From positions 62,001 to 126,000 of the forward strand of contig JAAVJQ010000008.1 of assembly GCA_012038135.1 (NCBI GenBank): a stretch of 64,000 nt of DNA. Direction: 5' to 3'. Source of the stretch: Salinimicrobium nanhaiense. GTDB lineage: Bacteria > Bacteroidota > Bacteroidia > Flavobacteriales > Flavobacteriaceae. The translations under genes were made by a program, and so were the position numbers. Under the pieces are notes generated by a model, which was given only the letters and a program-made list of their open reading frames with translations, was not told the origin of the DNA and searched no databases. Each line of letters opens with the position of its first letter. The first letter of the stretch is position 1. This document shows, one piece after another, positions 25,717 to 36,333 of this stretch.

Positions 25717-26709
25717 CTAGTCTTTATCTAATTTATATTTTGAAAGATCCATTCCAAAGTTCAATCCTTTGTTGTTCACCAACTCTTCAAGCTCGGTAAG
25801 AGATTTCTTTCCGAAGTTGCGGAACTTCATAAGATCATTCTTGTTATATGATACCAGGTCACCAAGAGTGTCAACTTCAGCAGCTTTCAGGCAGTTCAAT
25901 GCTCTTACCGAAAGATCCATGTCAACAAGTTTGGTTTTTAATAACTGGCGCATGTGAAGGGATTCTTCATCATAGGTTTCAGTTTGTGCAATTTCATCGG
26001 CCTCCAAAGTGATGCGTTCATCAGAGAACAACATAAAGTGGTGGATTAGAGTCTTGGCAGCTTCAGTAAGCGCTTCTTTAGGATGAATAGAACCATCTGT
26101 AGAGATCTCAAATACAAGCTTCTCATAATCGGTCTTTTGTTCAACCCTATAGTTCTCAATGCTGTACTTTACGTTCTTCACCGGAGTGTAGATCGAGTCA
26201 ACATAGATAGAACCTAAAGCGGCGTTGGCTTTCCTGTTCTCTTCTGCAGGAACATATCCTCTACCTTTTTCGACGGTAACTTCCATGTTCACATTCACCT
26301 TCTTATCCATATTGCAGATCACAAGATCCGGGTTTAGGATCTGGAAACCTGAGATGAACTTCTGGAAATGCCCTGCAGTCAACTGCTCTTGTCCTGAAAC
26401 AGAAATTGTAACGGCTTCATTGTCTATTTCATCAATTTGCCTTTTAAACCTTACTTGTTTAAGGTTAAGAATGATTTCGGTTACGTCTTCCACTACCCCG
26501 GGGATAGTTGAGAATTCGTGTTCTACTCCTTCGATACGAACCGAAGTAATAGCGAACCCTTCAAGTGAAGATAAAAGTACTCTCCTTAGAGCGTTACCAA
26601 CAGTTAATCCATAACCTGGTTCCAAAGGGCGAAATTCAAATTTCCCTTCGAAATCGGTTGAATCAATCATTATAACTTTATCGGGCTTCTGAAAATTTAA
26701 TATTGCCAT
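25717..26709 (-). CDS. rpoA: RNA polymerase alpha subunit
   Basis: Dimerises to start assembly of RNA polymerase, and its C-terminal domain contacts DNA and activators. The N-terminal domain (1-230) includes [14 protein letters not shown]. The C-terminal domain (about 245-325) has [15 protein letters not shown]-type helices, here [18 protein letters not shown], and [12 protein letters not shown]. The length of 330 residues is standard. It lies in the usual place after rpsD. Confidence 0.98.
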   Translation of the reverse strand: MAILNFQKPDKVIMIDSTDFEGKFEFRPLEPGYGLTVGNALRRVLLSSLEGFAITSVRIEGVEHEFSTIPGVVEDVTEIILNLKQVRFKRQIDEIDNEAVTISVSGQEQLTAGHFQKFISGFQILNPDLVICNMDKKVNVNMEVTVEKGRGYVPAEENRKANAALGSIYVDSIYTPVKNVKYSIENYRVEQKTDYEKLVFEISTDGSIHPKEALTEAAKTLIHHFMLFSDERITLEADEIAQTETYDEESLHMRQLLKTKLVDMDLSVRALNCLKAAEVDTLGDLVSYNKNDLMKFRNFGKKSLTELEELVNNKGLNFGMDLSKYKLDKD

Positions 26710-26729
26710 ATTACGACTTCTGTGAATTA

Positions 26730-27335
26730 TTATTTCGAATATAATTCGACGATGAATTGTTCATTGATATTTTCCGGAATTTGTACTCTTCCCGGAACAG
26801 AAACATAAGTTCCCTGTTTGGTCTCATTGTTAAATGTGATCCATTCGTAGACACTGCTGGAATTAGATAATGATTCCTGGATAGCGGTCAACGATTTTGA
26901 CTTCTCTCTTACTCCAACAACATCACCGGCCTTTAATTGATAAGATGGTATGTTTACCAACTCACCGTTAACGGTAATGTGTCTGTGAGAAACCAACTGT
27001 CTTGCCCCACGTCTTGAAGGAGAAATTCCCATTCTGTAAACAACGTTGTCTAAGCGAGACTCACATAATTGTAAAAGCACCTCCCCGGTAATTCCCTGGG
27101 CACGTGTTGCTTTTTCAAACATGTTCCTGAATTGACGCTCTAATATACCGTAAGTATATTTTGCTTTTTGCTTTTCCATTAACTGGATAGCGTATTCAGA
27201 TTTTTTACCGCGACGACGGTTGTTCCCGTGTTGTCCCGGAGGATAATTTCTTTTTTCGAAAGACTTGTCATCTCCGAAAATAGCTTCCCCGAATTTACGG
27301 GCGATTTTAGTCTTTGGACCAGTATATCTTGCCAT
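26730..27335 (-). CDS. rpsD: 30S ribosomal protein S4 (uS4)
   Basis: A primary 16S rRNA binding protein that nucleates 30S assembly. The conserved start [17 protein letters not shown], the PPGQHG segment and the S4 RNA-binding domain (about 93-155, [20 protein letters not shown]) are present. The N-terminal region lacks the four zinc-binding cysteines, so it is the zinc-free type. The 88-bp gap before it is larger than most gaps in the block and can fold (see 27352-27403). Confidence 0.97.
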   Translation of the reverse strand: MARYTGPKTKIARKFGEAIFGDDKSFEKRNYPPGQHGNNRRRGKKSEYAIQLMEKQKAKYTYGILERQFRNMFEKATRAQGITGEVLLQLCESRLDNVVYRMGISPSRRGARQLVSHRHITVNGELVNIPSYQLKAGDVVGVREKSKSLTAIQESLSNSSSVYEWITFNNETKQGTYVSVPGRVQIPENINEQFIVELYSK

Positions 27336-27351
27336 TGAAAAATTAATTATA

Positions 27352-27403
27352 AAGCAAGCGATCGTGGAATTAAGGTCACTGTCCTTCGCAGATCTCTTTG
27401 CTT
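27352..27403 (-). promoter_or_regulatory. Possible structured leader before rpsD
   Basis: In the rpsK-rpsD gap three nested complementary segments can pair: AAGCAA with TTGCTT (27352-27357 and 27398-27403), GATC with GATC (27360-27363 and 27391-27394), and AAGG with CCTT (27372-27375 and 27383-27386). S4 controls its own operon in other bacteria, so an autoregulatory site is conceivable. The helices are short and could be chance. Confidence 0.25.
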
Positions 27404-27423
27404 ACTTTTGTTATACTTGTTAA

Positions 27424-27813
27424 TTAAACTCTACGTCTTTTTGGAGGACGACATCCGTTGTGTGGAAGTGGAGTAACATCGATGATCTCGGTTACTTCAA
27501 TTCCTGCATTGTGAAGGGAACGAATCGCAGATTCTCTACCGTTTCCTGGTCCTTTCACATATACTTTCACCTTACGAAGACCGGCTTCATGAGCCACTTT
27601 TGATGCGTCTTCTGCAGCCAATTGTGCTGCATAAGGAGTGTTTTTCTTAGATCCTCTAAAGCCCATTTTACCGGCAGAAGACCAGGAGATCACATCACCT
27701 TTTTTATTGGTCAACGAAATGATAATGTTGTTGAAAGAAGCAGTAACATGCGCTTCTCCAATAGACTCAACATTTACCTTACGCTTCTTTTGAGTTGCTT
27801 TTGCTTTTGCCAT
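27424..27813 (-). CDS. rpsK: 30S ribosomal protein S11 (uS11)
   Basis: Part of the 30S platform near the mRNA exit and Shine-Dalgarno site. It contains [20 protein letters not shown], the conserved [17 protein letters not shown] and the C-terminal [18 protein letters not shown]. It starts 8 bp after rpsM. Confidence 0.98.
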   Translation of the reverse strand: MAKAKATQKKRKVNVESIGEAHVTASFNNIIISLTNKKGDVISWSSAGKMGFRGSKKNTPYAAQLAAEDASKVAHEAGLRKVKVYVKGPGNGRESAIRSLHNAGIEVTEIIDVTPLPHNGCRPPKRRRV

Positions 27814-27821
27814 CCTACTTA

Positions 27822-28196
27822 TTATTTAGTTGCTTTCTTTTTGTTTGCAACTGTTTTTCTTCTTCCTTTTCTGGTTCTGGAGTTGTTCTTGGTTCTTTGT
27901 CCTCTTAACGGTAATCCCGCTCTGTGACGAATTCCCCTGTAACTTCCAATATCCATCAAGCGCTTAATGCTCAACTGGATCTCTGAACGTAATTCTCCCT
28001 CAATCTTAAAAGCTCCAACGGCTTCACGGATGCCTCCGATCTCGTCATCGTTCCAATCTGAAACTTTCTTGCTCTCATCTACGTTGGCCTCTTTAAGAAT
28101 TTCCTGAGCTCTGCTCTTTCCAATTCCGAAGATATAGGTCAATGCTATAACGCCTCGCTTTTGTTTTGGTATATCAACACCTGCAATTCTAGCCAT
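27822..28196 (-). CDS. rpsM: 30S ribosomal protein S13 (uS13)
   Basis: A head protein of the 30S subunit that contacts P-site tRNA and forms bridges to L5. The start [20 protein letters not shown], the helix-two-turn-helix [13 protein letters not shown] and the basic tail [18 protein letters not shown] are all typical. Confidence 0.98.
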   Translation of the reverse strand: MARIAGVDIPKQKRGVIALTYIFGIGKSRAQEILKEANVDESKKVSDWNDDEIGGIREAVGAFKIEGELRSEIQLSIKRLMDIGSYRGIRHRAGLPLRGQRTKNNSRTRKGRRKTVANKKKATK

Positions 28197-28198
28197 AA

Positions 28199-28315
28199 CT
28201 ACCCTTGTCTTTGTTTAAATTTTGGATTCTTTTTGTTAATCACGTACAGTCTGCCTTTTCTTCGCACAATTTTGCACTCGGCACTTCTTTTTTTAATTGA
28301 TGCTCTAACTTTCAT
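28199..28315 (-). CDS. rpmJ: 50S ribosomal protein L36 (bL36), zinc-free form
   Basis: A 38-residue protein between infA and rpsM, the usual position. It begins [20 protein letters not shown] and ends [10 protein letters not shown]. Canonical L36 has a C-x2-C...C...H zinc site; here only Cys14 remains, so this is the zinc-independent type. It is short but unambiguous. The flanking gaps are 5 bp (to infA) and 2 bp (to rpsM). Confidence 0.96.
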   Translation of the reverse strand: MKVRASIKKRSAECKIVRRKGRLYVINKKNPKFKQRQG

Positions 28316-28320
28316 CGTTA

Positions 28321-28536
28321 TTAGTATCTGTAAGTTATTCGAGCCTTTGATAAATCGTACGGGCTCATTTCTAATTTCACTTTGTCTCCAGGTAACAACT
28401 TAATATAATGCATACGCATCTTACCTGAAATATGCGCGGTCACCACATGACCATTCTCTAATTCCACCCGGAACATCGCATTTGATAATGCTTCAATGAT
28501 CGTTCCGTCTTGTTCTATCGCCGATTGTTTTGCCAT
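28321..28536 (-). CDS. infA: Translation initiation factor IF-1
   Basis: A 71-residue OB-fold protein that sits in the 30S A site during initiation. It starts [20 protein letters not shown] and contains the conserved [19 protein letters not shown] and [13 protein letters not shown]. The start overlaps the last base of the secY stop, implying coupled translation. Confidence 0.98.
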   Translation of the reverse strand: MAKQSAIEQDGTIIEALSNAMFRVELENGHVVTAHISGKMRMHYIKLLPGDKVKLEMSPYDLSKARITYRY

Positions 28537-29873
28537 TACGCTACTGCTTTTCTGTTTTTACCGGTTTTCATCAGTCCATCATAATGCCTGTTCAACAAGT
28601 ATGAATTTACCTGTTGCATGGTGTCGATTGCAACTCCAACCATGATCAATAATGATGTTCCTCCAAAGAACAAAGCCCATCCAGCCTGAACTCCTAAAAG
28701 TGAAACGATAATAGCAGGGAACACTGCGATAAGCGCCAGGAAAACAGAACCCGGTAGGGTGATTTGTGACATGATCCTATCTAAAAATTCGGCTGTTTCT
28801 GTACCTGGACGAATCCCGGGAATGAAACCACCACTACGTTTAAGATCATCTGCCATTTTATTGGTAGGTACAGTAATTGCGGTGTAAAAGTACGTAAAAA
28901 TTATGATTAACAACGCGAACACCAAATTGTACCAGAAGCCGAAAATATCACTGAAGGCTGCAGTTACTCCCTGGGCAGTTTCAGACTGTGAAAGTCCGGC
29001 TACGGCCGCAGGTATAAACATGATCGCCTGTGCAAAAATTATAGGCATTACTCCCGAAGCATTGAGCTTTAACGGGATATATTGTCTTGAACCAAAAACA
29101 TTCTTTTCATAACCACCGGTTGCAGTTCTTCTTGCATACTGTACCGGGATTTGTCTTACAGCCATCACCAACATCACACTGGCCAGAATGATCACGAACC
29201 AAATAACAAGTTCAATTAGGATCATGATAAGACCACCGTTTGATTCGAATACCCTGGAAGCAAATTCCTGAATGAACGCCTGTGGTAAAGTTGCGATAAT
29301 ACCAACCATGATAAGAAGAGAGATCCCGTTACCAATACCTTTATCGGTAATTTTCTCACCCAGCCACATGGCAAAGATGGTTCCTGTTGTAAGGATGATC
29401 ACAGATGAAGCCACAAAGGTCACAGTACTTCCTAAAAGGAAAGCACTTGACGGAAGGGTGGCAAAAAGGTTATAAATATAACCCGGCCCCTGTACTAAAG
29501 TAATAGCAATGGTAAGCCATCTTGTAATTTGATTGATCCTTCTACGGCCACTTTCTCCTTCTTTTTGCAATTTCTGAAGATATGGAACCGCGATTCCCAT
29601 CAACTGTACTACAATCGAAGCAGAGATATAAGGCATAATCCCCAGGGCAAATACAGAAGCATTTGAAAAAGCACCTCCTGTAAAAGCATTCAGCAATCCT
29701 AAAAGACCACCGTCTGTTTGTGTGGCTAAATTAGCTAATTGAGACGCATCAATCCCCGGCAGCACAACCTGTGCTCCAAAACGATACACCAACAACAAAC
29801 CGAGGGTCACTAAAATTCTGTTTTTTAGCTCCTCGATTTTCCAGATATTCTTTAATGTATTGATGAATTTCAT
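28536..29873 (-). CDS. secY: Preprotein translocase subunit SecY
   Basis: The central channel of the Sec translocon in the inner membrane. It has 445 residues with about ten membrane spans. Signature segments are [14 protein letters not shown] (second helix) and [10 protein letters not shown]. Its place between rplO and infA is the standard spc-operon location. Confidence 0.98.
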   Translation of the reverse strand: MKFINTLKNIWKIEELKNRILVTLGLLLVYRFGAQVVLPGIDASQLANLATQTDGGLLGLLNAFTGGAFSNASVFALGIMPYISASIVVQLMGIAVPYLQKLQKEGESGRRRINQITRWLTIAITLVQGPGYIYNLFATLPSSAFLLGSTVTFVASSVIILTTGTIFAMWLGEKITDKGIGNGISLLIMVGIIATLPQAFIQEFASRVFESNGGLIMILIELVIWFVIILASVMLVMAVRQIPVQYARRTATGGYEKNVFGSRQYIPLKLNASGVMPIIFAQAIMFIPAAVAGLSQSETAQGVTAAFSDIFGFWYNLVFALLIIIFTYFYTAITVPTNKMADDLKRSGGFIPGIRPGTETAEFLDRIMSQITLPGSVFLALIAVFPAIIVSLLGVQAGWALFFGGTSLLIMVGVAIDTMQQVNSYLLNRHYDGLMKTGKNRKAVA

Positions 29874-29883
29874 TGCTTATCTA

Positions 29884-30336
29884 TTATAAAGTAACAGCTT
29901 CACCACCAGCAGCTTCTATAGCTTGCTTTGCTGAGGCAGTAAATTTATGAACAGATATTTTCAACTTAGCTTTTAATTCTCCTCTACCCAATATCTTAAC
30001 CAACTCATTTTTTCCGGCTAAACCGTTCTCAACAAGAACATTCATGTCAACCGTATCTGTAATTCTACCTTCGTCAACAAGAGACTGAAGTGTATCAAGA
30101 TTGATCCCCTGGTAGTCCTTACGGTTTATGTTGGTAAAACCAAATTTTGGAACTCGTCTTTGAAGTGGCATCTGCCCACCTTCAAATCCGATTTTTCTGG
30201 AGTAACCTGAACGTGATTTGGCACCTTTATGACCACGGGTGGAAGTTCCGCCTTTCCCTGATCCTTCTCCACGCCCAACACGCTTACTGTTACTTTGAAC
30301 TGAACCTTTTGCAGGTTTTAAGTTACTTAAATCCAT
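29884..30336 (-). CDS. rplO: 50S ribosomal protein L15 (uL15)
   Basis: A late-assembly 23S rRNA-binding protein. The start is the ATG at 30336 (MDLSNLKPAKGS); a TTG two codons upstream is in frame but unneeded. The glycine-rich N-terminal arm (RVGRGEGSGKGGTSTRGHKG) and the C-terminal VHKFTASAKQAIEAAGG are typical. Length 150. Confidence 0.97.
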   Translation of the reverse strand: MDLSNLKPAKGSVQSNSKRVGRGEGSGKGGTSTRGHKGAKSRSGYSRKIGFEGGQMPLQRRVPKFGFTNINRKDYQGINLDTLQSLVDEGRITDTVDMNVLVENGLAGKNELVKILGRGELKAKLKISVHKFTASAKQAIEAAGGEAVTL

Positions 30337-30345
30337 GTGCAATTC

Positions 30346-30528
30346 TTATTTTGTCTCCTCAACGGAAACCAGGTGATTAACTTTATTTACCATACCAAGG
30401 ATGTTTGGCGTATTCTCATGCTCCACAACCTGTCCAAGCTTTCTTAGACCAAGCGCTTCCAAAGTACGTTTTTGGTTTTGGGTGCGTTTAATAGCACTTT
30501 TTACCTGTGTAACTTTTATTTTTCCCAT
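30346..30528 (-). CDS. rpmD: 50S ribosomal protein L30 (uL30)
   Basis: A 60-residue protein with the L30 ferredoxin-like fold: KIKVTQVKSAIKRTQNQKRT then LEALGLRKLGQVVEHE. Its order after rpsE and before rplO is standard. Confidence 0.97.
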   Translation of the reverse strand: MGKIKVTQVKSAIKRTQNQKRTLEALGLRKLGQVVEHENTPNILGMVNKVNHLVSVEETK

Positions 30529-30540
30529 TATTCCTTGTTA

Positions 30541-31065
30541 TTATCCTTTAAAAACTTTTTCAAGAGAAATACCGCGTTGCTTTGCAACAGTCTCTGCACT
30601 CCTCAATTGAAGTAAAGCATCAAAAGTAGCTTTTACCACGTTGTGAGGGTTTGAAGATCCCTGGTTCTTTGAAAGCACATCATGTACTCCAACAGATTCC
30701 AGTACCGCACGAATAGCACCACCGGCAATTACTCCCGTACCGGGAGCTGCTGGTAACAACATTACTCTTGCACCACCGTATTTACCTTTTTGCTCGTGAG
30801 GAAGTGTACCCTTGTTAAGAGGAATACGCACCAGGTTTTTCTTTGCGTCTTCTACTGCTTTAGAGATTGCATCGGCTACCTCTTTTGATTTTCCTAACCC
30901 GTGGCCTACAACACCATTTTCATCACCTACAACTACAATTGCAGAAAAGCCAAAAGCTCTACCACCTTTTGTAACCTTAGTAACACGTTGCACACCTACC
31001 AAACGATCCTTTAATTCAAGTCCGCCCGGTTTTACAAGTTCTACGTTTTTATAATCCTGATACAT
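30541..31065 (-). CDS. rpsE: 30S ribosomal protein S5 (uS5)
   Basis: Lies near the mRNA entry channel and affects decoding accuracy. The N-terminal dsRNA-binding fold ([19 protein letters not shown]) and the [20 protein letters not shown] block are present. The C-terminal half, with [17 protein letters not shown], is complete. Length 174. Confidence 0.98.
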   Translation of the reverse strand: MYQDYKNVELVKPGGLELKDRLVGVQRVTKVTKGGRAFGFSAIVVVGDENGVVGHGLGKSKEVADAISKAVEDAKKNLVRIPLNKGTLPHEQKGKYGGARVMLLPAAPGTGVIAGGAIRAVLESVGVHDVLSKNQGSSNPHNVVKATFDALLQLRSAETVAKQRGISLEKVFKG

Positions 31066-31070
31066 ATCTT

Positions 31071-31430
31071 CTAGAATTTTAGTCCTCCTTCGCGAGCACC
31101 TTCTGCTAATGATTTTACTCTTCCGTGATATAAGTAACCTCCTCTATCAAAAGAGATGGTATCTATCCCGGCCTTTAAAGCCTTTTCAGCAATAGCTTTA
31201 CCAACTAAGGCTGCCTGCTCTACTTTGTTCTCTACAGTCGCAGATGCAACTTCTTTATCTCTTGAAGAAGCGGATACCAAAGTTTTTCCATCTACATCAT
31301 TCACAATCTGAGCATAGATCTCCTTATTGCTTCTGAAAACTGAAAGTCTTGGACGACCCTGAGTACCATTGATATCTCTTCTGATCCTCTTCCTGAGCTT
31401 ATTTCTTCTATCTTGTTTTGACACTGCCAT
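31071..31430 (-). CDS. rplR: 50S ribosomal protein L18 (uL18)
   Basis: Binds 5S rRNA at the central protuberance. It has a basic N-terminus ([20 protein letters not shown]), the motif [20 protein letters not shown] and the C-terminal [20 protein letters not shown]. It lies 5 bp before rpsE. Confidence 0.98.
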   Translation of the reverse strand: MAVSKQDRRNKLRKRIRRDINGTQGRPRLSVFRSNKEIYAQIVNDVDGKTLVSASSRDKEVASATVENKVEQAALVGKAIAEKALKAGIDTISFDRGGYLYHGRVKSLAEGAREGGLKF

Positions 31431-31441
31431 AATCTTACTTA

Positions 31442-31984
31442 TTAAGCTGATTTACCTGCTTTTCTTCTTAATTGTTCTCCTTTGAACTTAATACCTTTAC
31501 CTTTATAAGGTTCCGGTGCACGGAAAGAACGGATCTTTGCAGCTATTTGACCAACCAGTTGCTTGTCATGTGAAGTTAATTTCACGATTGGGTTCTTACC
31601 TTTATCTGAAATAGTTTCCACTTTAACTTCGGGTGCCAAATCTAAGACAATGTTATGAGAGTACCCAACAGCCAGATCCAATTTTTGTCCCTGGTTTGTT
31701 GCTCTGTAACCTACACCAACAAGTTCAAGCTCATGTGTAAATCCATTAGACACACCTTCGATCATGTTATTGATCAAAGCACGGTAAAGACCGTGTTTCG
31801 CTTTATGTTCCTTTTTATCTGAAGGACGCTCCAAAGTAATTACCCCGTCCTCGATAGTAATATCGATCTCTGAGAATTCCTGAGAAAGCTCTCCTAATTT
31901 TCCTTTTACCGTTACAATCCCGTCATTAATGTTTACTGTAACACCCTCTGGAACTGTGATTGGACTTTTACCTATTCTGGACAT
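31442..31984 (-). CDS. rplF: 50S ribosomal protein L6 (uL6)
   Basis: Sits at the base of the L7/L12 stalk near the factor-binding site. It has two repeated domains, the start [19 protein letters not shown] and the C-terminal signature [15 protein letters not shown]. Length 180. Confidence 0.98.
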   Translation of the reverse strand: MSRIGKSPITVPEGVTVNINDGIVTVKGKLGELSQEFSEIDITIEDGVITLERPSDKKEHKAKHGLYRALINNMIEGVSNGFTHELELVGVGYRATNQGQKLDLAVGYSHNIVLDLAPEVKVETISDKGKNPIVKLTSHDKQLVGQIAAKIRSFRAPEPYKGKGIKFKGEQLRRKAGKSA

Positions 31985-32003
31985 TTCTTTTCGTCTTTAA
32001 ATA

Positions 32004-32402
32004 TTAGTAAACGTAGCACAATACCTCACCACCAACTTTTTCCTGTTGTGCCTGCTTTCCGGTCATTACACCGTGAGAAGTAGAAACAATAGCAATTCCA
32101 AGGCCGTTAAGGATACGAGGAAGTTCATTGGCACCGGCATATTTACGTAAACCGGGTTTACTTATGCGCTGAATTTTTTTGATAACAGGCTCTTTGGTTA
32201 CCTTATCATATTTTAGTGCAATTTTGATGCTGCCCTGGGCAGTAGAATCATCAAATTTGTAGCTAAGGATGTACCCCTGATCAAAAAGAATCTTGGTAAT
32301 TTCCTTTTTAAGATTAGAAGCGGGGATCTCCACCACTCTGTGGTTTGCAGCAACCGCATTTCTAATTCTTGTTAAATAATCTGCAATAGGATCTGTATTC
32401 AT
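32004..32402 (-). CDS. rpsH: 30S ribosomal protein S8 (uS8)
   Basis: A primary 16S rRNA binder and, in E. coli, the translational repressor of the spc operon. The start MNTDPIADYLTRIRNA and the C-terminal GLGIAIVSTSHGVMTGKQA are conserved. A 61-bp gap separates it from rpsN, slightly longer than most in the block. Confidence 0.98.
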   Translation of the reverse strand: MNTDPIADYLTRIRNAVAANHRVVEIPASNLKKEITKILFDQGYILSYKFDDSTAQGSIKIALKYDKVTKEPVIKKIQRISKPGLRKYAGANELPRILNGLGIAIVSTSHGVMTGKQAQQEKVGGEVLCYVY

Positions 32403-32463
32403 CTATTTCAATTTGCGGAAGTGGTTTTCGATCTCATGCCGAACCTTCTTCCAATTTATATTC

Positions 32464-32733
32464 TTACCAACTTGCTTTTTTAACACCCGGGATCAATCCA
32501 TTGTTAGCCATTTCTCTAAAGGTAACACGGGAAACTCCAAATTGTCTCATATACCCTCTGGGTCTTCCGGTTAGCTTACAACGGTTATGCAAACGAACTG
32601 GAGAGGCATTTTTTGGTAATTTTTGTAGTGCATCATAATCACCAGCCTCTTTTAGAGCCTTGCGTTTTTCAGCATACTTTTCTACCGTTTTTTGTCTCTT
32701 CACCTCACGGGCTTTCATTGATTCTTTAGCCAT
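32464..32733 (-). CDS. rpsN: 30S ribosomal protein S14 (uS14), zinc-free form
   Basis: A 30S head protein of 89 residues, the longer type with no zinc ribbon: only one Cys is present, in [20 protein letters not shown]. The start [20 protein letters not shown] and the C-terminal GVKKASW are typical. It lies 2 bp after rplE. Confidence 0.98.
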   Translation of the reverse strand: MAKESMKAREVKRQKTVEKYAEKRKALKEAGDYDALQKLPKNASPVRLHNRCKLTGRPRGYMRQFGVSRVTFREMANNGLIPGVKKASW

Positions 32734-32735
32734 AA

Positions 32736-33287
32736 TTAATTCTTTTTAAAAGGTAATCCCAGTTCAGTTAACAATGATTTTGCTTCCTTATCGGTGTTGG
32801 CGCTGGTAACAAAGGTGATGTCCATCCCGTTGATCCTGTTCACCTTGTCGATATCGATCTCAGGGAAAATGATCTGCTCTGTAACACCCAGGTTATAGTT
32901 TCCTCTTCCATCAAAGCCTGCTGCATTGATTCCGTTGAAATCCCTTACACGTGGAAGTGCAGAGGTGATTAAACGATCAAGAAATTCATACATTCTTTCT
33001 CCACGTAAAGTAACTTTCGCCCCAATTGGCATTCCCTTACGCAATTTAAAAGAAGCAACGTCTTTTTTAGATATGGTCGAAACAGCTTTTTGACCGGTAA
33101 TAGCAGTTAATTCATCAACTGCATAGTCAATTAGCTTTTTATCTGCAACAGCAGCTCCAACTCCGCGGCTCACAACTATCTTCTGTAGTTTTGGAACCTC
33201 CATAACATTGGAGTAGCTGAATTCTTCTGTAAGAGAAGAGATCACTCTCTCTTTATACTCTTTCTTAAGTCTTGGTTCGTAGGCCAT
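32736..33287 (-). CDS. rplE: 50S ribosomal protein L5 (uL5)
   Basis: Binds 5S rRNA and contacts P-site tRNA. Conserved segments are [39 protein letters not shown] and [15 protein letters not shown]. Length 183. The rplX-rplE gap is 2 bp. Confidence 0.98.
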   Translation of the reverse strand: MAYEPRLKKEYKERVISSLTEEFSYSNVMEVPKLQKIVVSRGVGAAVADKKLIDYAVDELTAITGQKAVSTISKKDVASFKLRKGMPIGAKVTLRGERMYEFLDRLITSALPRVRDFNGINAAGFDGRGNYNLGVTEQIIFPEIDIDKVNRINGMDITFVTSANTDKEAKSLLTELGLPFKKN

Positions 33288-33289
33288 AA

Positions 33290-33601
33290 CTAAATTACTT
33301 CATTGGATTTTTTGGAAAACCTTACTTTCTTGTCATTCTCTGTTCTATATCCAACCCTGGTGGTATCACCATTTTTGTCTATTAAAGAAAGATTGGAAAT
33401 ATGAATAGGTGCTTCCTTCTTCTTAATTCCGCCCTGAGGATTTGATGCGCTTGGCTTCTCATGTTTAGAAACCATATTTACACCTTCCACAATGGCTTTA
33501 TTCTTATCCATTAATACCTGCTGTACTTTACCTTCCTGACCTTTGTGGTCTCCAGCAGTTACACGAACAGTATCTCCGGTTTTTATTTTAAGCTTTTTCA
33601 T
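33290..33601 (-). CDS. rplX: 50S ribosomal protein L24 (uL24)
   Basis: An early-assembly protein near the tunnel exit with a KOW motif ([19 protein letters not shown]) at the N-terminus. Length 103. Confidence 0.98.
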   Translation of the reverse strand: MKKLKIKTGDTVRVTAGDHKGQEGKVQQVLMDKNKAIVEGVNMVSKHEKPSASNPQGGIKKKEAPIHISNLSLIDKNGDTTRVGYRTENDKKVRFSKKSNEVI

Positions 33602-33613
33602 CTTGTTTCTGTA

Positions 33614-33982
33614 TTAAAGCACTTCTGGTGCCAATGATACGATCTTCATGAATTGCTTATCACGAAGCTCACGTGCTACAGGTCCAAATACACGTGTTCC
33701 TCTCATTTCCCCAGCAGGGTTAAGCAGAACACACGCATTATCATCAAAACGGATATAAGATCCGTCCGGTCTGCGCACTTCTTTTTTGGTACGAACAACA
33801 ACTGCTGTTGAAACTGCACCTTTTTTTACGTTTCCGTTCGGTGTAGCTTCTTTTACGCTGACAACGATTTTGTCTCCAACAGAAGCGTATCTTCTATTTG
33901 TACCGCCCAATACGCGGATCACTAAAACTTCTTTAGCTCCGGTATTGTCTGCAACTCTTAATCTAGACTCTTGTTGTACCAT
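33614..33982 (-). CDS. rplN: 50S ribosomal protein L14 (uL14)
   Basis: An intersubunit-bridge protein. [20 protein letters not shown] at the start, the central [20 protein letters not shown] and the C-terminal [19 protein letters not shown] are canonical. Length 122. Confidence 0.98.
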   Translation of the reverse strand: MVQQESRLRVADNTGAKEVLVIRVLGGTNRRYASVGDKIVVSVKEATPNGNVKKGAVSTAVVVRTKKEVRRPDGSYIRFDDNACVLLNPAGEMRGTRVFGPVARELRDKQFMKIVSLAPEVL

Positions 33983-33984
33983 AA

Positions 33985-34242
33985 TTACTTCGCTCTTTCA
34001 ATTATTTCTACTAATCTCCAGCATTTAGATTTACTCAAAGGACGTGTTTCCATGATCCTTACTGTATCTCCAATGTTGCAGTCATTTGTTTCGTCGTGAG
34101 CCACGTATTTCTTCGTTTTCAAAACGAATTTTCCATACATGGGGTGCTTTACCTTTTTAGTTTCAGAAACCACAATAGATTTCATCATCTTATTACTGGT
34201 GACAACACCTATACGCTCTTTTCTTAAGTTTCTTTTTTCCAT
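33985..34242 (-). CDS. rpsQ: 30S ribosomal protein S17 (uS17)
   Basis: A primary 16S rRNA-binding OB-fold protein of 85 residues. The segments [20 protein letters not shown] and [20 protein letters not shown] are typical. It lies 2 bp before rplN. Confidence 0.98.
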   Translation of the reverse strand: MEKRNLRKERIGVVTSNKMMKSIVVSETKKVKHPMYGKFVLKTKKYVAHDETNDCNIGDTVRIMETRPLSKSKCWRLVEIIERAK

Positions 34243-34259
34243 TTTCAGCAGAATAACAC

Positions 34260-34451
34260 TTATTGTTGTTCTCTTTTAGTTAACTCTGTAGCAATACGCG
34301 CTATAGATCTTCTTACAGTTCTTAACTGTATTGGGTTCTCTAATGGCGATACTGCGTGAGCCATTTTAAGATCGGAATATGCTTTCCTTGACTTACCAAG
34401 TTCTTCCTGTAATTCTGCTACAGACAATTCTCTAACTTCTGATTGTTTCAT
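34260..34451 (-). CDS. rpmC: 50S ribosomal protein L29 (uL29)
   Basis: A 63-residue helical hairpin protein at the tunnel exit, part of the SRP/trigger-factor docking site. Typical segments are [18 protein letters not shown] and [18 protein letters not shown]. Confidence 0.97.
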   Translation of the reverse strand: MKQSEVRELSVAELQEELGKSRKAYSDLKMAHAVSPLENPIQLRTVRRSIARIATELTKREQQ

Positions 34452-34462
34452 AACGTATCTTA

Positions 34463-34882
34463 TTAAGCTTGATAATCTCTAGCTACAATGAACTTAGTTT
34501 TCACAGGAAGTTTTTGAGCTGCCAGGCGTAAAGCCTCTTTTGCAACATCAAAAGGTACACCTCCTACTTCAAAAAGTATTCTTCCGGGTTTTACAACTGC
34601 AGCCCAGTATTCAACGGCACCTTTACCTTTACCCATACGTACTTCAAGAGGTTTCTTGGTGATAGGCTTGTCTGGAAAAATTTTGATCCAAAGTGAACCT
34701 TCCCTCTTCATGAAACGGGTAGCAGCGATACGTGCAGCTTCTATTTGTCTTGCAGTCACAAAATTTGAGTCTAAAGACTTGATACCAAAAGTTCCGTTAG
34801 AAAGCCTGTGTCCTCTTTGAGAAACACCTTTCATACGGCCCTTTTGCATTTTGCGATATTTTGTTCTTTTAGGCTGTAACAT
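34463..34882 (-). CDS. rplP: 50S ribosomal protein L16 (uL16)
   Basis: Organises the A-site tRNA region of the 50S. It starts [19 protein letters not shown] and contains [20 protein letters not shown]. Length 139. Confidence 0.98.
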   Translation of the reverse strand: MLQPKRTKYRKMQKGRMKGVSQRGHRLSNGTFGIKSLDSNFVTARQIEAARIAATRFMKREGSLWIKIFPDKPITKKPLEVRMGKGKGAVEYWAAVVKPGRILFEVGGVPFDVAKEALRLAAQKLPVKTKFIVARDYQA

Positions 34883-34901
34883 TTTCTTTTACTTTAAAAA
34901 A

Positions 34902-35624
34902 TTACTTTCTACGACGTGATTTTGGTGCACCACTTCGTCCGGTTCCGGTTTTTCCTCCTTGTTTTTTGGCCATGCCAACAAGTGGAGAAAGTTCTCTTTT
35001 ACCGTATACCTCACCTTTCATGATCCATACCTTAACACCCAATCTACCGTAAGTAGTATGAGCTTCAACTAAAGCATAATCAATGTCGGCTCTAAACGTA
35101 GACAAAGGAATTCGTCCATCTTTGTAACCTTCTGAACGCGCCATCTCAGCACCGTTTAAACGGCCGGAGATCTGGATTTTAATTCCTTCGGCGTTCATTC
35201 TCATCGCAGCCGCAATTGCCATTTTAATTGCACGACGGTAAGAGATACGATTCTCAATTTGTCTTGCAACACTTGATGCCACTAAATGTGCGTCAAGTTC
35301 CGGCCTTTTGATCTCAAAGATGTTGATCTGAACTTCCTTGTCGGTAATTTTTTTAAGCTCTTCCTTCAACTTGTCTACCTCCTGGCCGCCTTTACCAATA
35401 ATGATACCGGGACGGGCTGTGGTGATAGTAACGGTTACAAGCTTAAGAGTACGCTCAATAATTACTCTTGATACACTCGCTTTAGAAAGACGAGCATGGA
35501 TGTATTTTCTAATCTTATCGTCTTCGGCTAATTTGTCGCCGTAGTCATTTCCTCCGTACCAGTTGGATTCCCATCCTCTAATGATACCAAGACGATTCCC
35601 GATTGGATTTGTTTTTTGTCCCAT
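34902..35624 (-). CDS. rpsC: 30S ribosomal protein S3 (uS3)
   Basis: Lines the mRNA entry tunnel and has helicase-related function. The KH domain carries the GxxG loop in [18 protein letters not shown]. The C-terminal domain ([20 protein letters not shown]) is complete. A basic C-terminal tail is present. Length 240. Confidence 0.98.
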   Translation of the reverse strand: MGQKTNPIGNRLGIIRGWESNWYGGNDYGDKLAEDDKIRKYIHARLSKASVSRVIIERTLKLVTVTITTARPGIIIGKGGQEVDKLKEELKKITDKEVQINIFEIKRPELDAHLVASSVARQIENRISYRRAIKMAIAAAMRMNAEGIKIQISGRLNGAEMARSEGYKDGRIPLSTFRADIDYALVEAHTTYGRLGVKVWIMKGEVYGKRELSPLVGMAKKQGGKTGTGRSGAPKSRRRK

Positions 35625-35632
35625 ACTCTTAA

Positions 35633-36040
35633 CTAGCTTTGTGTATTATTGTTAGCTCCAAGCACTAATGTAACGTGATTGGAACGTTTTCTAATTCTAT
35701 GTGCGCGACCCTGTGGAGCAGGACGTAGTCTTTTCAACATACTCCCACCGTCAACACGAATCTCCTTTACAAACAATTCTGCATCTTCAATGCTTGCATC
35801 TTCATTCTTAGACTGCCAGTTAGCAATTGCCGACAATAACAGTTTTTCAAGATTCTTGGATGCATCCTTAGAATTGAATTTCAAAATATGAAGCGCTCTT
35901 TCTACTTTTTCACCACGAACAAGGTCTGCAACCAAACGCATTTTCCTTGGTGAAGTAGGGCAGTTATTTAGTTTAGCAAAAGCTATCTGCTTCTTAGCTT
36001 CTTTCGTTTGCTCTGCTCTTTCTCTTTTACGAACTCCCAT
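35633..36040 (-). CDS. rplV: 50S ribosomal protein L22 (uL22)
   Basis: Lines the peptide exit tunnel with its long beta hairpin. Conserved parts are [20 protein letters not shown] and [20 protein letters not shown], the latter being the hairpin. Length 135. The first residues form a basic lead-in of about 20 residues. Confidence 0.98.
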   Translation of the reverse strand: MGVRKRERAEQTKEAKKQIAFAKLNNCPTSPRKMRLVADLVRGEKVERALHILKFNSKDASKNLEKLLLSAIANWQSKNEDASIEDAELFVKEIRVDGGSMLKRLRPAPQGRAHRIRKRSNHVTLVLGANNNTQS

Positions 36041-36048
36041 AGCTTCAA

Positions 36049-36327
36049 TTATTTTTTACCTTTATTTTTAGCACCAGCATGACCTCTAAAAGATCTTGTT
36101 GGTGAAAATTCACCTAATTTGTGACCCACCATGTTCTCAGTAATATAAACCGGAACAAATTGACGTCCGTTGTGAACAGCAATAGTTTGCCCAACAAAAT
36201 CCGGAGTGATCATGGAAGCCCTTGACCAGGTCTTGATAACCGCTTTTTTTCCAGACTCTGTATTCTGAGCTACTTTCTGCTCTAATTTATAGTGAACGTA
36301 AGGTCCTTTTTTTAATGAACGTGCCAT
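36049..36327 (-). CDS. rpsS: 30S ribosomal protein S19 (uS19)
   Basis: A 30S head protein that pairs with S13. [19 protein letters not shown] opens the protein and [17 protein letters not shown] is the conserved C-terminal block. Length 92. Confidence 0.98.
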   Translation of the reverse strand: MARSLKKGPYVHYKLEQKVAQNTESGKKAVIKTWSRASMITPDFVGQTIAVHNGRQFVPVYITENMVGHKLGEFSPTRSFRGHAGAKNKGKK

Positions 36328-36333
36328 ATCTTA

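Noticed and set aside
25676-25720. Hairpin around the rpoA-rplQ junction
   Set aside because: A 7-bp stem with a wobble pair overlapping the rpoA stop has no T-run and is too weak to call a terminator or leader.
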